Source of the DNA: Chloroflexota bacterium | Lineage (GTDB): Bacteria > Chloroflexota > Dehalococcoidia > Dehalococcoidales > JAHJRU01 | NCBI GenBank assembly: GCA_018830745.1 | Contig: JAHJRU010000112.1 | Coordinates: forward strand, 1-12,795 | Length of the DNA: 12,795 nucleotides | Reading direction: 5' to 3' | Shown here: positions 5,797 to 12,795 of the stretch, in pieces | Layout: each line of letters starts with the position of its first letter | How positions within the stretch are numbered: the stretch's first letter is position 1 | The notes under the pieces: model-generated | Told to the model about the DNA's origin: nothing | What the model saw: the letters and a program-made list of their open reading frames with translations, nothing else | Databases searched by the model: none | Made by a program: the position numbers and the translations under genes

Positions 5797-6957
5797 TTGC
5801 AGCGAATTATAGTCATAGGAGCTGGTTCCGGGGGAGTAATGGCGGCTAACCGGATGAGAAGGGCACTGGGTCCGGACGAAGCTGGCATTACCGTTCTGGA
5901 AAGAAGCGACCATCATATATATCAGCCCGGGTTTGTCCCTTTGTTGTTCGACCTGGAGAAGCCGGAAAACTTGGTCAGGCCCACCAGGGATTTGTTTCTA
6001 AACGGAATAGACCTCATATCCGATGAGGCGACACTGATAAGCCCAAAAGACAACAAAGTGACCACCGCCCAGGGCGGTGATTTATTTTACGACTACCTGG
6101 TTATCGCTACCGGAGCCCAACTGTATCTTGATGAGCCGGCGGGCATGAGAGAAGGTTTGGAGAAAGCGGAGAGAGTCTTCACCTTTTATACTCTGGACGG
6201 TGCCTTAAAACTTCGGGATGCCCTGGGGAGACTGGATGGTGGAACTATCGTATCCTCCGCGGCTGAAATGCCCATAAAATGCCTCGCCGCACCGGTGAAA
6301 TTCATACTGCTGGCTGAATCCGTTATGCGCATGAAGGGTAAAAGGGATAATTATAAATTCATCCTGACCGTACCCACTTTATCGGTGCCACCCAATATCG
6401 AGCCTTATGCCAGCGCTTTGGAAGCCATCCTTAAGTCCAGGGGCATCGAGGTCATGCTGGATTTTACCCCGGCAACAGTCGATTCAGAAAATGGAACCCT
6501 GGAGGACTTCAAGGGCAATCGAGTAAATTTCGATTTGCTGGCAATTATTCCGCCACATGAGGGCCAGGACCTGCTGCAAAACTCCCCTGAGGTAGGGGAT
6601 CCCGTCGGCTGGGTGCCCTGCGATAAAAATAAACTCCTGCATACTAAGGTTGATAATATCTATGTTATCGGGGATGCGGGCGCTTTCCCGTCAGGCAAGA
6701 CAGCCTCGGGAGCCAGAGAGCAAGCCAAGGTTCTGGCGCAGCGAATGAGGGAACACATAAAAGGTCGAGAGCCAGAAGCTATTTATGACGGGCATACAGT
6801 GTGTCCTATCTATACCAGACATGGCCGGGCCATGTTCGCCGAGTTTGACTATGACAGGAGTATATCTCCGGCTAAAGAAAGCTATATTAAGTGGTTAATA
6901 CACATTCATGTGCTCCGGCGGCTTTACTGGAACTTTATGCTCAAAGGGCTGATGTAA
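5797..6957 (+). CDS. sqr: Sulfide:quinone oxidoreductase-like FAD protein (SQOR/type II-like)
   Basis: Membrane-associated flavoprotein likely to oxidise sulfide to a persulfide or polysulfide and reduce menaquinone. The 386 residues have an N-terminal FAD Rossmann motif GAGSGG (8-13), an ATG-type motif (IATGAQ, 103-108) and a second FAD motif (NIYVIGDAGAFP, 287-298). C162 in MPIKCLAAPVK matches the KCAGAPQK cysteine of mitochondrial SQOR. C336 in DGHTVCPIYT, followed by AEFDYD and the C-terminal LYWNFMLKG, matches the other redox cysteine and the membrane-contact tail. The third cysteine of bacterial type I enzymes is not seen in its usual place; C275 lies elsewhere. Translation starts at TTG. 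The gene is 260 bases after dsrK and 58 before the precorrin-2 dehydrogenase gene. A related NADH or persulfide-linked quinone reductase cannot be excluded. It is not DsrL, as it lacks GltD-like and ferredoxin domains. Confidence 0.8.
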   Translation: MQRIIVIGAGSGGVMAANRMRRALGPDEAGITVLERSDHHIYQPGFVPLLFDLEKPENLVRPTRDLFLNGIDLISDEATLISPKDNKVTTAQGGDLFYDYLVIATGAQLYLDEPAGMREGLEKAERVFTFYTLDGALKLRDALGRLDGGTIVSSAAEMPIKCLAAPVKFILLAESVMRMKGKRDNYKFILTVPTLSVPPNIEPYASALEAILKSRGIEVMLDFTPATVDSENGTLEDFKGNRVNFDLLAIIPPHEGQDLLQNSPEVGDPVGWVPCDKNKLLHTKVDNIYVIGDAGAFPSGKTASGAREQAKVLAQRMREHIKGREPEAIYDGHTVCPIYTRHGRAMFAEFDYDRSISPAKESYIKWLIHIHVLRRLYWNFMLKGLM

Positions 6958-7015
6958 GCTCGTTTAATAGTTGGTTCAGGAAATTCGATAAAATGCAAAG
7001 CGGTGGTTATTAGCG

Positions 7016-7681
7016 ATGAGAGGCGGCAGGCGGAGTTCTTTCTACTATCCAATATCCCTTAACCTGCACGGCAAAAAGTGCGTGGTAGTGGGTGGTGGAG
7101 TGGTGGCGCGGCGTAAGGTCAAGGGTCTTTTAGAGCACGGGGCAAAGGTGGAAGTAATCAGTCCCTCCGTGTGCTCGGAGATAGGTGAGTTGGCGAAAGC
7201 CGGGGAAATCAGCGTGAAGGGCAAGAAGTATGAGCCCGGAGACCTGCATGGTGCCTTCATGGTAATCGTCGCCACCGATGAGAGCGAGACCAATTTAGAG
7301 GTAGCCCAAGAAGCGCGGCGACGGAAAATCCCGGTCAACGTGGTGGATAGCCCGGAGCAGTCCGATTTTATTGTACCTGCCATTGTCCGCCGGGAAGATT
7401 TAGTCATTGCCGTTTCCACCGGGGGCAAGAGCCCAGCCCTGGCCCGGAAAATCAGAACCAGGCTTGAAAAGATTTTTGCGGAGGAGTATGCTTCTCTCAC
7501 CGATTTACTTGACGAGGTTCGCTCCGAATTAAAACAAGAGCAAATTACGCTGAGTGGCGATGAATGGCAGGAAGCCCTGGACCTGGATTTGCTGCTCACG
7601 TTGTTAAGGAATGGCCAGAGAGGCGGAGCGAAAACCTCTCTGTGGGCTAGTTTGAAAGCCGTGGCGCTGAGAAGGCATTAA
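7016..7681 (+). CDS. sirC: Precorrin-2 dehydrogenase, possibly also sirohydrochlorin ferrochelatase (SirC/Met8/CysG-N family)
   Basis: Oxidises precorrin-2 to sirohydrochlorin with NAD and, in the bifunctional members, inserts iron to give siroheme. The N-terminal Rossmann fold shows YPISLNLHGKKCVVVGGG (11-28) with ARRK (31-34). Then come VNVVDSPEQSDFIVPA (107-122), holding the conserved D111 expected at the active site, and VSTGGKSPALARKIR (133-147). A helical C-terminal part (about 155-195) corresponds to the dimerisation and substrate-binding domain. At 221 residues it is a free-standing version of the CysG N-terminal half; the methyltransferase is the separate cobA-hemD gene. The ATG at 7016 has only a weak upstream site (GCGGTGG), and no better start is visible. 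hemA begins 13 bases after the stop. Whether it has ferrochelatase activity cannot be told from sequence alone; no SirB, CbiK or CbiX gene is in the window. Confidence 0.88.
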   Translation: MRGGRRSSFYYPISLNLHGKKCVVVGGGVVARRKVKGLLEHGAKVEVISPSVCSEIGELAKAGEISVKGKKYEPGDLHGAFMVIVATDESETNLEVAQEARRRKIPVNVVDSPEQSDFIVPAIVRREDLVIAVSTGGKSPALARKIRTRLEKIFAEEYASLTDLLDEVRSELKQEQITLSGDEWQEALDLDLLLTLLRNGQRGGAKTSLWASLKAVALRRH

Positions 7682-7694
7682 GGTGGAGTAACGG

Positions 7695-8960
7695 ATGCAA
7701 GTATGCGTGGTGGGGGTAAATTACCGCACGACCCCGGTAGTCATTCGAGGGAGGCTGGCTATCGGCACCAGCCAGCTTCAGGATGCACTGCTTTCTCTAC
7801 ACAACTATGTTCATCAGGGAATTATCCTGTGCACCTGCAACCGAACTGAAGTTTATACTGTGGTCGAAGAGGGAGCGCCGTCTGAATCAGCTACCATAGA
7901 TTTCCTCAGCGCGCGAGCTAACCTGTCTCCGACGGAATTAAGGCAGCATGTTTACGTCTATCACGGTGAGGCAGCGGTGAAGCATCTTTTCCGCGTAGCC
8001 GCCGGGCTCGACTCCATGATTATCGGCGAGTTTGAAATTCTTGGCCAGGTGAGACGTGCCCTGGAAGAAGCAGAGAAATCAGGTTTGGCGGGGCTTCCCT
8101 TACTGTCTCTCTTACGATATGCAGTGCGCGTCGGCAGGCGCGTGCGCACTGAGACAGATATCAGCAAGAGTGCCCTGTCGGTCAGCTCAGCCGCCGTTGA
8201 CTTTGCCGCTCGAGTGGTGGGCGATATCAAACGGTGCAAGATTGTGGTTATCGGCGCCGGTGAAGCCGGCAAACTGGTGGCTAAGGCGAGCCGGCAACGA
8301 GGGGCTTCGCAAATAGTGGTGGTCAGCCGTTCCAGAGAGAAGGGGATTGAACTGGCGGAAATGCTGCATGGTAAATGGGTTGCCATGGAAAATCTAGAGG
8401 AGCAATTAGCCGCTTGCGATATAGCTATCAGTTGCACCGGGGCACCTCATACTGTATTGAAGCTGGAGACGGTGCAGTCGGTAATGAGCCTCCATCCAGA
8501 GCATCCCTTGGTAATAATCGACATCGCCGTCCCGCCTGACGTGGAGTCCGGGGTTAAGCAGGTGAACAACGTCTTTCTATACGATATTGACGAACTGACC
8601 AAAATATGCGACTCAAACTATAATCAGAGAATGGACGAAATACATACCGCTACCGAGGTAGTGGATGATGAGCTTGAAAGGTTCATGTCCGACTGGCAGG
8701 AGCTTGAGGTCAGGCCAATTATAGCCGCTCTGGTGGAAAAGGCGGAGGGCATACGCCAGGCACAATTGGGCTTGACTTTGAAGAAGCTGCCCCAGCTTTC
8801 CGAAGAGGAATTGAGTCATCTTGAAGCGATGACCAAAGCTATCGTTAACAAGATGCTCCGTGAGCCGATACAGTGCCTCAAGAATGGCCACAGCAAAAGG
8901 GAAGATTATATCCGGGCACTCAGCGAACTTTTCCGCCTGGATGGGAAAAAGCCAAGGTGA
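7695..8960 (+). CDS. hemA: Glutamyl-tRNA reductase
   Basis: First committed enzyme of C5-pathway tetrapyrrole synthesis: reduces glutamyl-tRNA(Glu) with NADPH to glutamate-1-semialdehyde, which HemL then converts to 5-aminolevulinate. The N-terminal catalytic domain has GVNYRTTPV (7-15) and the nucleophile C48 in CTCNRTEVY (46-54), followed by GLDSMIIGEFEILGQVR (104-120) and VRTETDISKSALSVSSAA (150-167). The NADPH domain has VVIGAGEAGKLVAKA (184-198). The C-terminal helical dimerisation domain holds the PIIAALVEKAEGIRQAQL-type segment. The 421 residues are typical. The ATG at 7695 follows AGGTGGAG, which overlaps the end of the preceding gene. The stop overlaps the likely hemC GTG start by four bases. 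Because it controls flux into the pathway, its place near the head of the cofactor genes suggests expression matched to demand for siroheme. Confidence 0.97.
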   Translation: MQVCVVGVNYRTTPVVIRGRLAIGTSQLQDALLSLHNYVHQGIILCTCNRTEVYTVVEEGAPSESATIDFLSARANLSPTELRQHVYVYHGEAAVKHLFRVAAGLDSMIIGEFEILGQVRRALEEAEKSGLAGLPLLSLLRYAVRVGRRVRTETDISKSALSVSSAAVDFAARVVGDIKRCKIVVIGAGEAGKLVAKASRQRGASQIVVVSRSREKGIELAEMLHGKWVAMENLEEQLAACDIAISCTGAPHTVLKLETVQSVMSLHPEHPLVIIDIAVPPDVESGVKQVNNVFLYDIDELTKICDSNYNQRMDEIHTATEVVDDELERFMSDWQELEVRPIIAALVEKAEGIRQAQLGLTLKKLPQLSEEELSHLEAMTKAIVNKMLREPIQCLKNGHSKREDYIRALSELFRLDGKKPR

Positions 8961-9865
8961 AGAAGCACATTACCGTCGGTTCGCGTGGCAGCCGGCTGGC
9001 GCTAATTCAGGCTAAGTCGGTGGTGACCCATCTGGCCAGCCTCTACCCCGATACCGAGTTCGTAATAACCAGGATAAGCACCAGGGGTGACCGGCAGAAA
9101 AGCGTGCCTCTTCAACGAATATCCGGTGACGGAGTTTTTGTCAAGGAGGTCCAGGAGGCTTTAATTGATGGCAGGATTGACCTGGCGGTACACAGTCTCA
9201 AAGACATGCCCGTTCTAACGCCTCCTCGGCTTTTATTAGCCGCCGTGACCGAGCGGCTCGATTCAAGGGATGCCCTGGTAACCAGTGGTGTTAAGTTGGA
9301 TGAATTGCCGGCAGGCTCTATAATCGGCACGGGGAGTCCACGGCGTGCCGCTCAGCTGCTGGCGTATCGTGATGACCTGAAGATTAAAGGTATCAGGGGC
9401 AATATTGATACCCGCCTGCGTAAGGTCTCCGCTGGAGAGGTAGATGGCATAGTCATGGCGGCGGCGGCGCTGATACGTCTTGGCTGGGAGGACAGGATAA
9501 CCGAATACCTGCCCCTGGAGCATTTCTTGCCTCAGGTGGGGCAGGGTGCCCTGGGTATAGAGATAAGAGCCGACGACCGGGCGGTGCTGAACCTTGTTCA
9601 GCCGCTGAATCATGAACCGACCTGGCAAGGTGTAGTGGCCGAACGCGTTTTCTTGGAAACCATGGGTGGCGGGTGTTCCACCGCCGTGACTTCTCAGGGG
9701 GTGGTAAATGGTGATACCATAAAGCTCCGGGGGATGGCGCTCGGCAGTGACGGTATTCTTTATGCATCGGAGGAGGGGAGTGTCCTGGCTCTGGAGAAGG
9801 TAGCCCGGCGATTAGCGCACAGGCTGCTGGAAATGGGAGCGGGGCAGCCCGCTGTAAAGGAATGA
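8957..9865 (+). CDS. hemC: Porphobilinogen deaminase (hydroxymethylbilane synthase)
   Basis: Joins four porphobilinogen units into hydroxymethylbilane on a dipyrromethane cofactor. Family motifs are all present (numbered from the GTG start): the N-terminal VGSRGSRLALIQAK, ISTRGDRQ, HSLKDMP with the catalytic Asp at 83, GTGSPRRAAQLL, IRGNIDTRLRK, LPQVGQGALGIE, and GGGCSTAV with the cofactor-bearing C240. I chose the GTG at 8957, which forms a GTGA overlap with the hemA stop and gives 302 residues, close to the normal length. A GTG at 8873 in the same frame would add 28 residues unlike the family, read from within hemA. The stop overlaps the next gene's ATG by four bases. Role and assignment are secure; the exact start is likely but not proven. 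Confidence 0.96.
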   Translation: MKKHITVGSRGSRLALIQAKSVVTHLASLYPDTEFVITRISTRGDRQKSVPLQRISGDGVFVKEVQEALIDGRIDLAVHSLKDMPVLTPPRLLLAAVTERLDSRDALVTSGVKLDELPAGSIIGTGSPRRAAQLLAYRDDLKIKGIRGNIDTRLRKVSAGEVDGIVMAAAALIRLGWEDRITEYLPLEHFLPQVGQGALGIEIRADDRAVLNLVQPLNHEPTWQGVVAERVFLETMGGGCSTAVTSQGVVNGDTIKLRGMALGSDGILYASEEGSVLALEKVARRLAHRLLEMGAGQPAVKE

Positions 9866-11394
9866 AAGCAGGCAAGCGAGGTAAAGTCTTTCTGGTTGGT
9901 GCCGGTCCCGGCGACCCCGGCCTGCTGACGTTGAAGGGACTGGATTGCCTGAGACAGGCCGATGTCGTGGTATATGACCGTCTGCTTGATGACCGTATTC
10001 TTCGTGAAGTTCACCCCGGGGCTGAAAAAATATATGTGGGGAAATCGGCGCAGCACCATAGCCTGGAGCAGGAAGAAATAAACCGGCTGCTGGTGAAGAA
10101 GGCTCAGCAGGGAAAGATGGTGGTCAGATTAAAGGGTGGCGATCCCTTTGTACTGGGGCGTGGAGGAGAGGAAGCCCAGGCTCTGTCTGAAGCTGGCGTT
10201 TCGTTTGAAGTTGTACCGGGGATATCAGCGGCGGTGGCTGTTCCGGCATACGCTGGCATCCCGGTAACCCATCGTCACCTGGCATCGTCGTTCGCCGTGA
10301 TAACGGGACATAAGGCGGTCGACCATAAGGATTCAGATATTGCCTGGGATAAGCTGAGCACCGGCGTTGATACCCTGGTCTTTCTTATGGCGGTGGAGAA
10401 TTTGGCCTATGTAGTCGACCGGCTGCTGGAGAATGGTCGCTCATCGGCTACCCCGGCTGCCGTTATAGCCGATGGCACCAGCCACCGACAGCGCACCGTG
10501 GTTGGCAGGCTGGGGGACATCGTTTCTCAGACCAGAAAGGCGGACATTCAACCCCCGGCCGTGCTGGTAGTGGGCGAGGTGGTCCGGCTCCGCGAGCATC
10601 TTCGCTGGTTTGATAACTGTCCACTATTCGGCAAGCGTGTGCTCATTACCAGGCCTAAACATCAGGCAGGCCAGTTCAGCCAGCTACTGCTGAAATGTGG
10701 CGCCGTGCCTGTGGAGATACCGGTCATACAAATCCGGCCATCACCTGTTCCCGCACAACTTGAGCAGGCTATCCTGGATCTGAAAAACTACCACTGGGTT
10801 ATCTTTACCAGTGTCAATGGTGTTGATGCCTTCTTTAATCAACTGGGTGCTCTTGACCTGGATGCCCGCTGGCTGCATGGTCTGCGCCTCGGGGCTATCG
10901 GTCCGTCCACCGCCCGCGCTCTGGAAAGCAGAGGGCTGCGCGCCGATTGCGTGCCGAAAAAGTATACCACCCCGGGCTTGTTAGCTCAGCTCAAGCAATA
11001 TGGCATGGCTGGGAGTCGGGTTCTCCTGCCCCGGGCTGACATTGCCGGTAAACAACTGGCTTCGGGACTGGCGCGCATGGGAGCCGAAGTACGTGATGTC
11101 ATCGCTTACCGTACAACTCCCGATTCTGAGGGTGCTTCTCAGGCAAAGGAGATGCTTTCAGCCGGAGAAATTGATATCATAACCTTTACCAGCGCGTCTA
11201 CCGTAACTAACCTGGTAGCGGCGGTGGATAAAGATATAGAGATGCTGAATAAGGCGGTGATTGCCTGTATCGGCCCGGAGACGGCGTCAGCGGCTGCCAG
11301 CGCCGGTCTCAGGGTGGATATAGCTGCTCAGAAGCACACCCTGCCCGGGTTAATAGAGGCTATGGAACAATACTTCCAGAGGGGGGAGAAATGA
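9862..11394 (+). CDS. cobA-hemD: Fused uroporphyrinogen-III C-methyltransferase / uroporphyrinogen-III synthase
   Basis: Two enzymes in one chain. The C-terminal HemD part (about 256-505) closes and inverts hydroxymethylbilane to uroporphyrinogen III. The N-terminal SUMT part (about 7-245) methylates that product twice with S-adenosylmethionine to give precorrin-2. SUMT signatures are [15 protein letters not shown] (12-26), VVYDRLL (36-42), [16 protein letters not shown] (89-104) and [22 protein letters not shown] (starting at 117). HemD shows [16 protein letters not shown] (257-272), the PVIQIRP segment, [14 protein letters not shown] and, near the end, [12 protein letters not shown]. The 510 residues fit the known fusion, common in clostridia and some Chloroflexota. 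It overlaps hemC and hemB by four bases each. Making both steps in one protein would channel uroporphyrinogen III towards siroheme rather than coproheme. Confidence 0.95.
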   Translation: MKAGKRGKVFLVGAGPGDPGLLTLKGLDCLRQADVVVYDRLLDDRILREVHPGAEKIYVGKSAQHHSLEQEEINRLLVKKAQQGKMVVRLKGGDPFVLGRGGEEAQALSEAGVSFEVVPGISAAVAVPAYAGIPVTHRHLASSFAVITGHKAVDHKDSDIAWDKLSTGVDTLVFLMAVENLAYVVDRLLENGRSSATPAAVIADGTSHRQRTVVGRLGDIVSQTRKADIQPPAVLVVGEVVRLREHLRWFDNCPLFGKRVLITRPKHQAGQFSQLLLKCGAVPVEIPVIQIRPSPVPAQLEQAILDLKNYHWVIFTSVNGVDAFFNQLGALDLDARWLHGLRLGAIGPSTARALESRGLRADCVPKKYTTPGLLAQLKQYGMAGSRVLLPRADIAGKQLASGLARMGAEVRDVIAYRTTPDSEGASQAKEMLSAGEIDIITFTSASTVTNLVAAVDKDIEMLNKAVIACIGPETASAAASAGLRVDIAAQKHTLPGLIEAMEQYFQRGEK

Positions 11395-12371
11395 GCGGTT
11401 TTCCTGAACTGCGGTTGCGCCGTCTGCGTCGCACCCCAGCCCTGCGCAGCATGTTTCGAGAGACCAGGATTGACGTTGACGACCTGATTTACCCTCTTTT
11501 CGTGGTTGAGGGCAGACAGATAAAAGAGGAGATAGCCTCCATGCCCGGCGTCTTTCGTTATTCGCCTGATATGCTGCCTGCCGAAGTGGAGGAGATAGCC
11601 GGGCTCGGTATTCCCGCAGTTATCCTTTTCGGCATCCCCTCTGATAAGGACGAGCAGGGCTCGGGCGCCTATCATCCTGAAGGAGTTGTCCAGAAAGCCG
11701 TCAAAGCCATAAAGGGAGCCGTACCGGATATGGTGGTGGTGACCGATGTCTGCCTTTGCGAGTACACCAGCCACGGTCACTGCGGGGTGGTGGTGGATGG
11801 CTACGTTGATAATGATAAATCTCTGGAACTCCTGGCCCAGACGGCGGTATCCCAGGCTCAGGCTGGTGCCGACATAGTGGCGCCTTCCGATATGATGGAT
11901 GGGAGAGTGAAGGCTATTCGGCAGGCTCTGGACGAAAACGGCTTCCATCTGGTTCCGATTATGTCCTACGCTGCCAAATACGCTTCGGCTTTATTTGAGC
12001 CCTTCCGTTATGCGGCAGAATCGACTCCCGGGTTTGGCGACCGCCGCTCCTACCAGATGGACTCGCCAAACTGGCGGGAGGCTCTGAGGGAAGTGGAGCA
12101 GGACATTGCCGAGGGAGCCGACATAGTGATGGTGAAGCCGGCGCTGCCTTGTCTGGATGTGATACGCCAGGTGCGTGATACCTTCCGTCACCCGTTGGCG
12201 ACCTATAACGTCAGCGGTGAGTTCGCTATGGTCAAGGCGGCTGCCCGGAATGGCTGGATAGATGAACGCCGCGTGGTTCTGGAGATTCTGATGTCCATTA
12301 AAAGAGCCGGAGCCGATGTCATCATTACCTATCATGCCAAGGAAGCGGCTCGCTGGCTGGCTGAAAGGTGA
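11391..12371 (+). CDS. hemB: Porphobilinogen synthase (5-aminolevulinate dehydratase)
   Basis: Condenses two 5-aminolevulinate molecules to porphobilinogen. The 326-residue length is normal. The zinc-site cysteines are present as in bacterial zinc enzymes: C121, C123 and C131 within [14 protein letters not shown]. The two active-site lysines are K196 ([15 protein letters not shown]) and the Schiff-base K249 ([11 protein letters not shown]). Other marks are [15 protein letters not shown] (11-25), the [14 protein letters not shown] segment (160-173), and YNVSGEFAM (272-280). The ATG at 11391 overlaps the previous stop by four bases, with a purine-rich AGGGGGG just upstream. Although hemB acts earlier than hemC and hemD in the pathway, it comes after them here, which is the usual order in hemA-C-D-B-L clusters. 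Confidence 0.97.
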   Translation: MSGFPELRLRRLRRTPALRSMFRETRIDVDDLIYPLFVVEGRQIKEEIASMPGVFRYSPDMLPAEVEEIAGLGIPAVILFGIPSDKDEQGSGAYHPEGVVQKAVKAIKGAVPDMVVVTDVCLCEYTSHGHCGVVVDGYVDNDKSLELLAQTAVSQAQAGADIVAPSDMMDGRVKAIRQALDENGFHLVPIMSYAAKYASALFEPFRYAAESTPGFGDRRSYQMDSPNWREALREVEQDIAEGADIVMVKPALPCLDVIRQVRDTFRHPLATYNVSGEFAMVKAAARNGWIDERRVVLEILMSIKRAGADVIITYHAKEAARWLAER

Positions 12372-12381
12372 TGCTGGCGGC

Positions 12382-12795
12382 ATGAGGGAGCCCAAACGTT
12401 CCACCGAGCTTTTCAGTGAGGCGCAGCAGTACCTGCCCGGCGGTGTCGATAGTCCGGTGCGGGCTTTTAAGGCGGTTGGTGGAACCCCCCGGTTTATACA
12501 GAGCGGTGCCGGAGCCAGAATTCGTGACGCGGATGATAACGAATTCATTGATTATCTTGGCTCATGGGGTGCTCTAATCCTGGGGCATGCTCATCCCCGG
12601 GTAGTGGCGGCGATTAAGCAAGCCGTTGAGGAGGGCACCAGTTTTGGCGCTCCCACCGAGCGGGAAACGGTCCTGGCCAGGACAATCTGCGCTGCTATAC
12701 CCTCCGTGGAGATGCTCCGCTTCGTTAACTCCGGCACGGAGGCTACCATGAGTGCCATACGCCTGGCGCGGGCGGCTACCGGCCGGAATAAGATA
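12382..12795 (+). CDS. hemL: Glutamate-1-semialdehyde 2,1-aminomutase, N-terminal part (cut by window end)
   Basis: PLP enzyme that turns glutamate-1-semialdehyde from HemA into 5-aminolevulinate. Only the first 138 residues are in the window; the gene runs off the right edge in frame, so it is incomplete by position, not visibly broken. Clear family motifs are [11 protein letters not shown] (19-29), [13 protein letters not shown] (60-72), [11 protein letters not shown] (85-95) and the cofactor-phosphate loop [15 protein letters not shown] (116-130). The PLP-binding lysine would lie beyond the edge. It starts ten bases after hemB at an ATG with a weak ribosome site (GGCGG), so translation may rely on coupling to hemB. 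The related class III aminotransferases are ruled out by the close match to these HemL-specific motifs. Confidence 0.95.
   Translation, partial: MREPKRSTELFSEAQQYLPGGVDSPVRAFKAVGGTPRFIQSGAGARIRDADDNEFIDYLGSWGALILGHAHPRVVAAIKQAVEEGTSFGAPTERETVLARTICAAIPSVEMLRFVNSGTEATMSAIRLARAATGRNKI

Noticed and set aside
6063..6079. CACCGCCC-A-GGGCGGTG near-palindrome in the sqr-like gene
   Set aside because: Eight-base arms are within chance for 12.8 kb, and the position inside a coding region gives no regulatory context.
8103..8157. Nested inverted repeats in hemA (CTGTCTC/GAGACAG around CAGTGCGC/GCGCACTG)
   Set aside because: The pairing is real, but it needs a 12-base bulge and a 14-base loop and lies in conserved GC-rich coding sequence. 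Chance is a sufficient explanation.
8873..8956. Longer hemC starting at the GTG at 8873
   Set aside because: The extra 28 residues lie wholly inside hemA, are rich in P, Q and W, and do not resemble any HemC N-terminus. The GTG at 8957 gives the normal length and a GTGA overlap.

Overview
The window carries fourteen genes or gene parts, all on the + strand and closely packed. It reads as one metabolic programme: a reductive dissimilatory sulfite reductase (Dsr) locus followed directly by the genes that make its siroheme cofactor. No mobile elements, tRNA or rRNA genes or CRISPR arrays were seen.

Region 1 (1-5536) is the dsr cluster: dsrB, dsrD, dsrN, dsrC, dsrM, dsrK. dsrA is expected just upstream, outside the window. 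DsrB with DsrA would reduce sulfite and load the sulfur onto DsrC. DsrD is the small activator of DsrAB, DsrN amidates siroheme, and the membrane DsrMK complex would reduce the DsrC trisulfide and release sulfide. DsrD is present while dsrEFH and dsrL are absent from the visible part, which points to the sulfite-reducing direction. dsrJOP do not follow dsrMK, so this is the short DsrMK form.

Region 2 (5537-5796) is a 260-base gap with two hairpins and a candidate promoter. It probably separates two transcription units.

Region 3 (5797-12795) starts with a flavoprotein resembling the mitochondrial-type sulfide:quinone oxidoreductase. It continues with a precorrin-2 dehydrogenase-like gene, hemA, hemC, a cobA-hemD fusion, hemB, and the first 138 codons of hemL. 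These cover the route from glutamyl-tRNA to uroporphyrinogen III and on to precorrin-2 and sirohydrochlorin. Three junctions (hemA/hemC, hemC/cobA-hemD, cobA-hemD/hemB) overlap by four bases, as does dsrM/dsrK, indicating translational coupling.

Organism: an anaerobic, sulfite- and probably sulfate-reducing bacterium of moderate GC. The DsrMK-only layout, the hemA-hemC-cobA/hemD-hemB-hemL order and the link between dsr and siroheme genes fit a Gram-positive-like or Chloroflexota lineage. I favour uncultured Dehalococcoidia, for which dsr genes have been reported from marine single cells as far as I recall. That is inference from gene content; no rRNA marker is present.

The least expected items are the sulfide:quinone oxidoreductase-like gene between the sulfite reductase and cofactor genes, a perfect 13-bp inverted repeat inside dsrN, a perfect 10-bp hairpin between dsrD and dsrN, and the lack of a separate sirohydrochlorin ferrochelatase.
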